In this document: positions 17,469-24,809 of the stretch, one piece after another
Layout: the number at the start of each line of letters is the position of its first letter
Numbering within the stretch: the stretch's first letter is position 1
DNA from: Anaerobacillus sp. CMMVII
GTDB lineage: Bacteria; Bacillota; Bacilli; Bacillales; Anaerobacillaceae
Reading direction: 5' to 3'
DNA: 64,000 nt
Assembly (NCBI RefSeq): GCF_025377685.1
Contig: NZ_JACEHK010000003.1
Location: 148,748-212,747 of the forward strand
Program-made: the position numbers and the translations under genes
The notes under the pieces: generated by a model
What the model saw: only the letters and a program-made list of their open reading frames with translations
The model's database searches: none
What the model was told of the DNA's origin: nothing

Positions 17469-18587
17469 ATGACTAATCGCCGTAGGATTCCAATTTTACT
17501 AACAATATTCATCTTATTTGGTGCGATCACTGGATTTCGTTATTTAGACCAATTTTTTGAAAAATATAGTGGCAACGGCATATCCGCTTTAGCACCAATT
17601 AAGCATAGTGAAAGGGTAGAAGTGGCGGGAACGATTATTAACGAGAGTAGTATCGATTTAAAAGAAGTCATTCGTAAAAACCAGCCAAACGTTGTTCAAA
17701 TTGAGCGAGAGGATGGTGAACTAGGTTCAGGTTTTCTTTACAATGATAAGGGCGACATTATTACCAATGCCCACATTGTGGAGGGTGCTTCAACTGTCCT
17801 TGTTCGCATGCCTGATACCCAAACGTATTACGGAACGGTTATTGGTGTTGGTGAAGTCATTGATGTTGCGGTTGTTCGTGTTCCAGAGCTTGAGACTTTC
17901 GAACCTATGAATATTGCTTTTGAATATCAGGGAGAAGTCGGTGATGGGGTGGTTGCTATGGGCAGCCCCCGTGGCTTTCAAAACACGGTCACTACAGGGA
18001 TTATTAGTGCCACCAATCGAGACTTCGCTTTACCACCCTACCAATTTGATAAAGTCTATCAAATCTCTGCACCGATTGCCCCTGGGAGTAGTGGAGGTCC
18101 ATTACTGCTAGCGGCAACTGGAGAGGTCATTGGCATAAATTCCGCAGCATACCAAGGGGAGGTCATCGGTTTTTCGATACCAATTAAAAATATTTGGTCT
18201 CTTGTAACTGCATGGTCCGATGGTGAATACCCCGAAGAGCCACTCAGCTATTATCGAATGCTTCTAGATGAAGAGGAAGCAAGCTATCTTGTTTATTACT
18301 TTTTTGAAAGTATCACAAACCATGATTATGTCACTGCTTATTCGCTTCTCGGGAGTGACTGGCAATCGAGTGTAACCTATGATGATTTTCGAGCTAGCTA
18401 TCAAACAACCTATGCCGTTGATCTCCTTGGTACAGAAACTACTATGGTTGATGATGTTGTCAATGTCAGTGTTGAGTTAGAAGTTTTCGAACGTGTCGGA
18501 AATGGCGAAATCACTGGAAACATACACGAAGTCCATTTCCAGATCGGTATTGAAAACGACAAAATGAAAATCTTAGATGAAGAGTAA
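17469..18587 (+). CDS. Membrane-anchored trypsin-like serine protease (HtrA-like, no PDZ)
   Basis: 372 aa with an N-terminal signal anchor (residues 8-25). The catalytic triad is His102 (TNAHIV), Asp132 (EVIDVAVVRV) and Ser208 (PGSSGGPL). The usual HtrA PDZ domain is missing; instead residues about 265-372 form an NTF2-like alpha/beta domain. It probably degrades or senses damaged proteins outside the membrane. The ATG follows AAGGAGGGGAAGCG, and the gene is in an operon with the zinc-ribbon protein. Confidence 0.88.
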   Translation: MTNRRRIPILLTIFILFGAITGFRYLDQFFEKYSGNGISALAPIKHSERVEVAGTIINESSIDLKEVIRKNQPNVVQIEREDGELGSGFLYNDKGDIITNAHIVEGASTVLVRMPDTQTYYGTVIGVGEVIDVAVVRVPELETFEPMNIAFEYQGEVGDGVVAMGSPRGFQNTVTTGIISATNRDFALPPYQFDKVYQISAPIAPGSSGGPLLLAATGEVIGINSAAYQGEVIGFSIPIKNIWSLVTAWSDGEYPEEPLSYYRMLLDEEEASYLVYYFFESITNHDYVTAYSLLGSDWQSSVTYDDFRASYQTTYAVDLLGTETTMVDDVVNVSVELEVFERVGNGEITGNIHEVHFQIGIENDKMKILDEE

Positions 18588-18732
18588 TTTTGATTTTATT
18601 TTTGCTTTAAATGGCTAAGGGGGCCTATATGATCGTTCACTCTCACCTTACTAGATTTAAATATAATTCGCCATTGTGCAATCATTGTTAGAAAGTGACC
18701 TCTCTAAATTACCCCCATGAAATCAAAGTACT

Positions 18733-18766
18733 AAAGCGTGAGTTCGTGAAGGACTCGCGCTTTTTG
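18733..18766 (+). terminator. Terminator of the zinc-ribbon/protease operon
   Basis: AAAGCG-TGAGT pairs with ACTCG-CGCTTT, then TTTGTG. Confidence 0.75.
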
Positions 18767-18809
18767 TGTGCTATTTAAATCGTAAAAAAATATCCTTCAT
18801 AGTCACACT

Positions 18810-18999
18810 TTCTTCACCGTTTCACAACTATTTGTTCACAGGTAGGTCAGTCACAACTGCACTAAGCGTTATATACTAATAGTGAAGATAGTTAGTGGTC
18901 ACTAACCAACACGATCCGAGATCATACGGATAAACACTGTAGCAAACCAACGATCACCCACTATCAAAAAAAACTAAAACAATGAGGAGATGATCGGTT
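18810..18999 (+). promoter_or_regulatory. Promoter and structured leader of DoxX copy 3 (type A)
   Basis: Almost identical to the type A region before copy 1 over about 180 bp. TATACT lies at 18872-18877, TTCAC repeats lie upstream, and the leader arms are GATAGTTAGTGGTC and GATCACCCACTATC. Confidence 0.6.
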
Positions 19000-19509
19000 A
19001 TGGTCATGAATTTTTTAAGAAACAACAAAATTGCAGCAGGTTTATTAGCAGTACTACGTGTATATCTTGGATGGAGCTGGCTATCAGCAGGTTGGGGAAA
19101 AGTTACAGGGGACCCGTTTAATGCAGGGGGCTACCTCAATGGAGCAGTAAATAATCCAGTCGTGAGTCATGGAGAAGTAGTTTATCCAACTTACCTAGCA
19201 TTCTTAGAAAACTTTGCAATTCCAAACGCGGAACTATTTAGCATCATGGTTGCTTGGGGAGAAGTACTAGTAGGACTTGGATTAATTCTTGGAGTATTAA
19301 CAACTTATGCAGCATTCTTCGGTGTAGTCATGAACTTCGCATTCATGTTTGCCGGAACTATATCTACAAATCCATGGATGGTATTACTTTCAATCTTCAT
19401 CTTATTCGCAGGCTACAACGCAGGCCGTTTCGGTGGAGACCGTTGGGTTATGCCATATCTAAAAAATATGATTTCTAAAAATAAAGGCAGCATAAGCAAA
19501 AAGGCTTAA
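19000..19509 (+). CDS. DoxX-family membrane protein, copy 3
   Basis: 169 aa. It differs from copy 1 at a few positions (GDPFNAGG, ENFAIPNAEL, NFAFMFAGTISTNP) and ends ISKKA. It is the most diverged copy but keeps all helices and the N-terminal YLGWSWLSAGWGK motif. Its upstream region is type A like copy 1, while copies 2 and 4 share type B. Confidence 0.88.
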   Translation: MVMNFLRNNKIAAGLLAVLRVYLGWSWLSAGWGKVTGDPFNAGGYLNGAVNNPVVSHGEVVYPTYLAFLENFAIPNAELFSIMVAWGEVLVGLGLILGVLTTYAAFFGVVMNFAFMFAGTISTNPWMVLLSIFILFAGYNAGRFGGDRWVMPYLKNMISKNKGSISKKA

Positions 19510-19519
19510 ATGTGTCAGA

Positions 19520-19534
19520 GGGGGTCTGACCCCC
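19520..19534. repeat. REP palindrome after DoxX copy 3
   Basis: GGGGGTCTGACCCCC followed by AGTCAGTTAAAGCGTTAAAG. A GAGCTC/GAGCTC hairpin just after it may terminate transcription. Confidence 0.85.
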
Positions 19535-19666
19535 AGTCAGTTAAAGCGTTAAAGCACGAGCTCAAAAGGAGCTCGTGTTTTTTGTTGGAAGCACCCGGTA
19601 GAGTTTAGCCTCTTAAATTTACATCTATTATTTGATTAGTTGTCCGAGGATTTACACATGTGTCGG

Positions 19667-19724
19667 TGAAAGTTAACTTTGTTTACCCTGTAATTAATAG
19701 TTATAACTTCGAAAGTTCACTTTC
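19667..19724. repeat. GAAAGTTCACTTTC-family pair upstream of the RAYT gene
   Basis: A degenerate unit (GAAAGTTAACTTT) is followed at 19711-19724 by a perfect GAAAGTTCACTTTC. It shares TTTACCCTGTAA and AACTTC flanks with 14290-14329 and lies 170 bp before the RAYT start. Confidence 0.7.
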
Positions 19725-19895
19725 CTTTATCTAATAACTTGTTCAATTATAATTACATCAAGTATAACCTTCATGGGGGAGGGGTGCGCCCCCAATGCAC
19801 TGGCAAAGTGTAAATTATTTCATTCTAAAAGGAGGAAAATCAGCGGTAGTGTTGAATTTACTAATTTGAAAAATGTTCAAGGAGGCGATTTAGAT

Positions 19896-20450
19896 TTGGC
19901 AAGAAAATTAAGGATTTATTTTGGTGGGGCAACGTACCATATTACCAACCGTGGCAACCGCCGTGAAGCTGTTTTTTATGATGATGAAGATCGAAATAGG
20001 TACTTAAAAATACTAGAAGAAACCCGCGCTATTTACCCTTTTATCCTCCACTCATATTGTCTTATGTCAAACCACATTCATCTTCTATTAGAAACAATCG
20101 ACCATCACCCTAAGGAAATTATGAAAATGATAAATTCCCGATATGCAATCTATTTTAATAAACGGCATGAGTTAGTTGGACACCTATTTCAAGGACGTTA
20201 CGGAGCAGAAATAATTGATACACCACAATATTTTCTAGAAGCGAGTAGGTATATTCATCTAAATCCGGTAGAGGCAAAAATGGTGGAGCGTCCCCAGGAT
20301 TATCCGTGGAGTAGTTATCAAGCATTTATATCTGATTCGAAAAATCCTCATATATCCACTGAAAAAACCTTAGCTTATTTTGAAAACTCCCAAAAAGAAA
20401 CCTACAAATATTATGTTGAGAGTATATTAAAACCGACTGACCAGTTTTAA
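19896..20450 (+). CDS. REP-associated tyrosine transposase (RAYT, Y1_Tnp/IS200-like)
   Basis: 184 aa from TTG 19896, behind AAGGAGG; the longer open frame upstream is not coding. It is a single-strand HUH endonuclease-type transposase. The His-x-His pair is H60-I-H62 in MSNHIHLLLE, the presumed catalytic Tyr is Y119 in EASRYIHLNPVEA, and YPWSSY (136-141) is typical of RAYTs rather than of IS200 TnpA. RAYTs recognise and are thought to spread REP hairpins. Two REP-type families surround it, so this is a likely source of at least one of them. Confidence 0.9.
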   Translation: MARKLRIYFGGATYHITNRGNRREAVFYDDEDRNRYLKILEETRAIYPFILHSYCLMSNHIHLLLETIDHHPKEIMKMINSRYAIYFNKRHELVGHLFQGRYGAEIIDTPQYFLEASRYIHLNPVEAKMVERPQDYPWSSYQAFISDSKNPHISTEKTLAYFENSQKETYKYYVESILKPTDQF

Positions 20451-20522
20451 CTATAAAAAGCACGAATGAAGGTCCATTTTAGTCCAAGTATTTCTTAAAG
20501 ATAAAGGTGGACTTTTATTTAG

Positions 20523-20735
20523 ATTGTTCATTCACAGATTGTTCACCGTTTCACAATCGTTTGTTCACAGGTGGGACAGTCAGAACTATGAAACTCATTA
20601 TATACTATAAGTGAAGATAGTTAGTGATCACAAACACACTTCACTTTAATCGAACTATTCGATTAAACGGCTTAATTTTTTTACTTCTCGATCACTCACT
20701 ATCTCAATAAAACAACAATGAGGAGATGATCGGTT
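20523..20735 (+). promoter_or_regulatory. Promoter and structured leader of DoxX copy 4 (type B)
   Basis: Four TTCAC motifs lie in about 40 bp upstream of TATACT (20601-20606). Leader arms GATAGTTAGTGATC (20616-20629) and GATCACTCACTATC (20690-20703) pair at 13 of 14 positions, with an inner TAATCGA/TCGATTA hairpin. Confidence 0.62.
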
Positions 20736-21230
20736 ATGGTCATGAATTTCTTAAGAAACAACAAAATAGCAGCAGGTTTATTAGCAGTATTACGTGTATA
20801 TCTTGGATGGAGCTGGCTATCAGCAGGTTGGGGAAAAGTAACAGGGGACCCGTTTAATGCAGGGGGCTACCTCAATGGAGCAGTAAATAATCCAGTCGTG
20901 AGTCATGGAGAAGTAGTTTACCCAACTTATCTTGCATTCCTAGAAAATTTTGCACTTCCAAACGCTGAACTATTTAGCATCATGGTTGCTTGGGGAGAAG
21001 TACTAGTAGGCCTTGGACTAATTCTTGGAGTTTTAACAACTTACGCAGCATTCTTCGGTGTAGTCATGAATTTCTCATTCATGTTTGCAGGAACTATCTC
21101 TTCTAATCCATGGATGGTATTACTTTCTATCTTCATCTTATTCGCAGGCTACAACGCTGGCCGTTTCGGTGGAGACCGTTGGGTTATGCCATATCTAAAA
21201 AATATGATTTCTAAAATAAAAACAGCGTGA
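20736..21230 (+). CDS. DoxX-family membrane protein, copy 4 (altered C-terminus)
   Basis: 164 aa. It matches the other copies to MISK, then ends IKTA. The DNA there has AAAA where the others have AAAAA, so one missing A shifts the frame and brings in an early stop; the original tail, including a GCAGCATAA end, is still present downstream. This is either a real shortening of the polar tail or one of the base-call errors that recur in this window. The four helices are unaffected. Confidence 0.85.
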   Translation: MVMNFLRNNKIAAGLLAVLRVYLGWSWLSAGWGKVTGDPFNAGGYLNGAVNNPVVSHGEVVYPTYLAFLENFALPNAELFSIMVAWGEVLVGLGLILGVLTTYAAFFGVVMNFSFMFAGTISSNPWMVLLSIFILFAGYNAGRFGGDRWVMPYLKNMISKIKTA

Positions 21231-21260
21231 GCAAAAGGCTGCAGCATAAATGTGTCAATT

Positions 21261-21274
21261 GGGGTCTGACCCCC
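21261..21274. repeat. REP palindrome after DoxX copy 4
   Basis: GGGGTCTGACCCCC with AGTCAGTTAAAGCGTTAAAG following. Confidence 0.85.
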
Positions 21275-21409
21275 AGTCAGTTAAAGCGTTAAAGTGCCGA
21301 AAAGCACGTGTTGATTTTGTGAATTCGTGCTTTTCGTATTAAATGTCACAGAAGAATACTCCTAATGTAAGTTATTATTTAGTCGAGTTGTAGTTTAGGG
21401 GGAGTAATC

Positions 21410-22000
21410 ATGGTTGAAGATCAAGCAGTATTACCGTCAACTGAAGATAAGATATTATCAGCGGCGATAAATTTGATGGAGAAAAAGGGTTATAAAGCAG
21501 TCACGATGAAGGAGATTGCACTAGCAGCAGGATTTAGTGAAATGACTCTGTTTCGTAGATTTGGCAGCAAAAAATCAATTTTGGATGCCGCTGTAGAGAA
21601 GTATTCTTATAATTTTTGTATGAAGAAAATATTTGAAGAAGACATTATTTATGATTTAGAACATGATTTAACCTTAATTGCAAAAATGTATCACAAATAT
21701 ATGAATCAAAATAAAAAAATTGTTATACTTTCGTTTCAAGAACGCCACTTCCATCCTGAAATTGGTCGGAAGGCTGCTGAAAATCCGAAGATCTTAAAGG
21801 AATATTTGCTTCGATACCTAAGTGAAATGAAGCGAAGAGAGAAGATAAAAGGGGATGACATTGAGGCTAATGTAATGTCGTTTTTATGGGTGAACCTAGG
21901 TTTCTTCATGGCACAGTTTGTTGCCGGCGAAGAGGTTTCACCGATGAATGAAACTGAGTTTATTGAAAGTAGCGTTAAACTATTTAAATCTGGAGTTTGA
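21410..22000 (+). CDS. TetR/AcrR-family transcriptional regulator
   Basis: 196 aa. The N-terminal DNA-binding domain covers residues 10-60 and reads ILSAAINLMEKKGYKAVTMK, then EIALAAGFSEMTLFRRFGSK, the classic TetR helix-turn-helix. The C-terminal ligand-binding domain is helical and unassigned. The start is ATG 21410 behind GGGGGAG. No divergent partner is present, so targets are not evident; the DoxX copies upstream are possible but unproven. Confidence 0.92.
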   Translation: MVEDQAVLPSTEDKILSAAINLMEKKGYKAVTMKEIALAAGFSEMTLFRRFGSKKSILDAAVEKYSYNFCMKKIFEEDIIYDLEHDLTLIAKMYHKYMNQNKKIVILSFQERHFHPEIGRKAAENPKILKEYLLRYLSEMKRREKIKGDDIEANVMSFLWVNLGFFMAQFVAGEEVSPMNETEFIESSVKLFKSGV

Positions 22001-22012
22001 CCATATAAAAAA

Positions 22013-22060
22013 AGTAACACACCCTCCATGTTATCTAAGGGCATAGAGGGTGTGTTTACT
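22013..22060. terminator. Bidirectional terminator
   Basis: ACACACCCTC pairs with GAGGGTGTGT; the T-run is on the minus strand (TTTTTTT) between convergent genes. Confidence 0.75.
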
Positions 22061-22079
22061 AGTTCATTCGCTTAAAAAT

Positions 22080-22295
22080 TTAAGAGCATTTATGATGTAA
22101 TTGTGTTTTCTTACCTACATTTTTATCGAAATCAAACTTTTGAAAACAATTGCAATTAGCACAAGCCCTTCCTAGTAACTCTCCACTTTCAGGCGATTTA
22201 AAATATACTTCATCAAAACCACAAACAGAGCATTCAATAACGTAATAAATTACACGGGGACCTAACGTTGCATCTAATAAATAGTGAAAATACAT
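22080..22295 (-). CDS. Small zinc-ribbon protein
   Basis: 71 aa with four cysteines in two CxxC pairs (CSVC and CANC) about 22 residues apart, plus CNC. GAGGTGAG lies 6 nt before the ATG. Function unknown. The 400 bp between it and the next gene hold only repeat-like non-coding sequence that includes AAAGCCACAA-GTTTA, which is also seen near 43307. Confidence 0.6.
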   Translation of the reverse strand: MYFHYLLDATLGPRVIYYVIECSVCGFDEVYFKSPESGELLGRACANCNCFQKFDFDKNVGKKTQLHHKCS

Positions 22296-22668
22296 TCGTC
22301 GCTCACCTCATACTCTTTTTTTTAGAAAAATTTAAATAGCGCATGCCTTCCAGCCCATTTAAAAAAGCACTTTTGGTTGGAAGAACATTTACTTGTAGGA
22401 GCCTTGCGCTTTTCTTTTAATATATCATTTGCCATTGTGAATAAAGTGTTAGAATTTGTCAGTGGTGGACAAGTTTTTTTAGGGAATGGTGTCAGTTTGT
22501 ATGAGTAACTTTCCCATACCTAAAAACTTAGGAGCAGTGCTCTCAAAGAAGAGCTGCTTCACGAATAGCTAGAAAAGGCATGATATATCAAGTTCTCGGG
22601 GGCATTTTTCTAAAATTCGACTTGGAAAGCTCTAAAGCCACAAAGTTTATGAAAACAGCCTCATACAA

Positions 22669-22697
22669 AAAGAGTCATTGCACAGTGCAATGACTCT
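22669..22697 (-). terminator. Terminator of the NapH-like gene
   Basis: Long stem AGAGTCATTGCA/TGCAATGACTCT, with TTTTTG on the minus strand. Confidence 0.85.
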
Positions 22698-22713
22698 TGG
22701 ATCTTCAACAAGG

Positions 22714-23733
22714 CTAATCAAGAAAGAATATTAAATCTTTAAATTCAAGGTAGGTAATGTTTGTTGTCCAATGTCCTGTCATTTTTGCATAAAATATAAC
22801 GATAAAAAATAAAGCAAAAAAACCAACCGGTAGTATCCATTTATTGACTTTCTTTGTTGCAACGGTCATGTCTAATGTGTCTTTAACAGGACAAGCCTCA
22901 ACGCATTGCATGCAGGCGGTACATTCAGGTGTTAGAACAGCTTTCTTAGTCGCTACGTCTATTCCATTTGGACAGGCGCGAGTACAAGCTTTACAATCGA
23001 TGCAACTAGCTTCATTTCGACGGAACTTTGTTAGCGTAAAAATTGATCCGAGTCCTATAAACGCACCGTACGGACATAGAAAACGACACCAGAAATTTTT
23101 AATAAATAGTGAGAGTAATAGTAAAACAAGAATGACTGTAAATGCAACACCAGAGATATTTAAGAAAAATAACATCATTTTAACATCTGATATTTTATTA
23201 TAGGTACTATTTAAAAATTCATAGGCAAAAAATGCAGGCATGTCGATTAATATAGCTTTTACGAAAAAGAATAGAATTAAATATTTTAACGGGTATAGGA
23301 ACCATGTCAGCCATCTAGGTGGATTATAATTACGTTTAAAAATCTTCTTACCAATATTTCCAACAAATTCGCTGATTGTTCCAATCGGACACATCCAACT
23401 GCAAAAAATCCTTTTAAATATGATCCCTGAACCTACAAAGAAAGTAAATAAAACAAGGCCAGCAGGGTGGATCGTATCGAAATGTCCAGTCGAAAGCCAA
23501 ACTTTTAATGCGACAAGGGCGCTAATCGGTAAAAATCCTTCAACTGCTGCAGGCCTTTCAACAAATGGTTCCAATCCAAAGGTCGCAAAGTGTAAGTAAA
23601 ATTGATAGAAGCGGTAGCCTATATATAAAAGAAACAGTGAAAATAAGATTTGTGTAGCGTTGCGTGCAAGTTGCACAGGTTGTTTTTTTAGTCGTTTCTT
23701 TAGAGGCTTCTTAAATGTGGTTTCTAAATTCAT
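22714..23733 (-). CDS. NapH/NosR-type membrane 4Fe-4S protein
   Basis: About 339 aa. ATG 23733 follows GGGAGGGATATAAA. It has six or so membrane helices, two CxxxCP motifs on the inner side (CSWMCPIG and CRFLCPYGA) and two ferredoxin clusters (CIDCKACTRACP and CTACMQCVEACP). NapH, NosR and CcoG relatives pass electrons from menaquinol to extracytoplasmic reductases or handle metal redox chemistry. The promoter has an FNR-like box at exactly -41.5, so anaerobic induction is likely. The partner reductase is not adjacent; the cytochrome locus 10 kb away is a candidate. Confidence 0.88.
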   Translation of the reverse strand: MNLETTFKKPLKKRLKKQPVQLARNATQILFSLFLLYIGYRFYQFYLHFATFGLEPFVERPAAVEGFLPISALVALKVWLSTGHFDTIHPAGLVLFTFFVGSGIIFKRIFCSWMCPIGTISEFVGNIGKKIFKRNYNPPRWLTWFLYPLKYLILFFFVKAILIDMPAFFAYEFLNSTYNKISDVKMMLFFLNISGVAFTVILVLLLLSLFIKNFWCRFLCPYGAFIGLGSIFTLTKFRRNEASCIDCKACTRACPNGIDVATKKAVLTPECTACMQCVEACPVKDTLDMTVATKKVNKWILPVGFFALFFIVIFYAKMTGHWTTNITYLEFKDLIFFLD

Positions 23734-23755
23734 TTTATATCCCTCCCATTTTTTT

Positions 23756-23798
23756 ATTATAGGGAACGCAGGAGATATATTTTGTAACAAACATCACA
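23756..23798 (-). promoter_or_regulatory. FNR-type class II promoter of the NapH-like gene
   Basis: On the minus strand TGTGATGTTTGTTACA (23783-23798) differs by one base from TGTGA-N6-TCACA. A perfect TATAAT lies at 23756-23761, 21 bp downstream, which places the box centre at -41.5. Confidence 0.7.
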
Positions 23799-23848
23799 AA
23801 TATTGAGCGAGTTGGGGCAATCTTATGAAAGTTTTTATTGTAAAAAGT

Positions 23849-23881
23849 AAAAAAACTACTGAAAAAACACCAGTAGTTTAA
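23849..23881 (-). terminator. Terminator of the 49-residue protein gene
   Basis: AAACTACTG/CAGTAGTTT stem, with TTTTTTT on the minus strand. Confidence 0.75.
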
Positions 23882-23905
23882 TAAACATATGTATAGTAAT
23901 GTCAG

Positions 23906-24055
23906 TTAGATTGACTTAACTTTAGGTTGAATGATAAGCATTTTTTCAATCTCTTTAACTAAATCCTTAGAAGTTAAACTGTGGTTTGTATCTCCAAGTT
24001 TTTGTGCTTCTTTAAGGATGAAAAGCAATTTCTCTTGCGTAAGTTGATGTAACAT
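23906..24055 (-). CDS. Small helical protein (49 aa)
   Basis: It encodes MLHQLTQEKLLFILKEAQ and so on to VKSI. AGGAGG lies 5 nt before ATG 24055 (another ATG at 24058 is too close), and a terminator follows, so it is a complete small gene. It is amphipathic and helical, with no membrane segment or cysteine. Family unknown. Confidence 0.65.
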   Translation of the reverse strand: MLHQLTQEKLLFILKEAQKLGDTNHSLTSKDLVKEIEKMLIIQPKVKSI

Positions 24056-24267
24056 CATGTCCTCCTAATTACAAAATTATAAATAATTACCAAATTATTA
24101 TATTATAATATAGTAAACTACTACCACTACTATTTTTCTACAAAAATAGACAAAATAGGTCAAAAGATACTGTTTGAATTTGGTTGCTTTTGGCAAAATA
24201 AGAGTAACATCAGTTATTTAGACCTAAACTCGCGATAAAGACACCAACGGTGAAAATTCAGTTTGCA

Positions 24268-24358
24268 TTATTACGTACGAAAGGGCAACCTCAACGAAAG
24301 ATGAAGGGCGCAAAGCTATAGGGGCTAAGTCTTAATGATACGCCAGCCAGCTACCGAA
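24268..24358 (+). ncRNA. Cyclic-di-GMP-I (GEMM) riboswitch
   Basis: The sequence follows the GEMM-I consensus in order: GGGCAACC, a GAAA-tetraloop hairpin (CAACGAAAGATG), GGGCGCAAAGCTATAGGGGC, TAAG, a variable loop, then GCCAGCCAGCTACCGA. It lies directly upstream of a small ORF at 24409 with AGGAGGAG in between, so c-di-GMP may control that ORF's translation. A terminator-type expression platform is not evident. A GGDEF/HD-GYP gene lies 1.3 kb away. Confidence 0.88.
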
Positions 24359-24408
24359 TACTTAAAACCTTCGACGTTTAATGTGAAAATGAGGAGGAGA
24401 ATGTAGAG

Positions 24409-24567
24409 TTGAATTTCTTTAGGCTTTGTTGGCACAAGTTTTTGATGAATTATAACTACACTCTTTACAAAGATTGTCTTGATCCAAAAATGAAGGAGAT
24501 ATTCTTCCAAAGAGCTTTGTTTCACTCAAGCAAACTAATCAAAAGCAGTACCAGCGCCGTGTCCTAA
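24409..24567 (+). CDS. Small Cys/aromatic-rich protein downstream of the c-di-GMP riboswitch
   Basis: 52 aa from TTG 24409, about 11 nt after AGGAGG. It starts NFFRLCWHKFLMNYNYTLY and contains KDCLDPKMK. The start codon and spacing are not ideal, but its position just behind the riboswitch and just before a terminator supports a real gene. The final codons and stop lie inside the terminator hairpin. No family recognised; there is no membrane segment. Confidence 0.58.
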   Translation: MNFFRLCWHKFLMNYNYTLYKDCLDPKMKEIFFQRALFHSSKLIKSSTSAVS

Positions 24568-24585
24568 TCACGCGCTGGTATTTTT
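24550..24585 (+). terminator. Terminator overlapping the end of the riboswitch-controlled ORF
   Basis: ACCAGCGC pairs with GCGCTGGT, then ATTTTTAT. The ORF stop codon falls in the loop. Confidence 0.78.
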
Positions 24586-24617
24586 ATATTTAGTGAGTTT
24601 AGTTGGTCAGACTCAAA

Positions 24618-24800
24618 GAAAGTTCACTTTCCATCAGAGATGTAAATCTATTTTATTTTGCACTAGCTGATTTCAATAAGAGAAAGTGAACTTTCCTGTG
24701 GGAGGCTATTTACAAGTAGCCCCAAAGAAAGTTCACTTTCACCATTAAGAATGTAAATCAATTTTGCGCTACCTAGACTTGATAGAGAAAGTGAACTTTC
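24618..24800. repeat. Two paired GAAAGTTCACTTTC/GAAAGTGAACTTTC elements
   Basis: The units are at 24618-24631 and 24682-24695, then 24727-24740 and 24787-24800. In each pair the two units face each other. Both spacers carry AATGTAAATC and a TTTTGC-CTA core, matching the inverted spacer at 14330-14376. Confidence 0.82.
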
Positions 24801-24809
24801 GAGAATGTT

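Noticed and set aside
24325..24525. Minus-strand 66-codon frame across the riboswitch
   Set aside because: It overlaps the c-di-GMP aptamer and the plus-strand small gene and lacks a ribosome binding site.
14316..24800. Possible CRISPR array from repeated 14-bp palindromes
   Set aside because: The units are irregularly placed, face each other in pairs and share conserved spacers; no cas genes are present.
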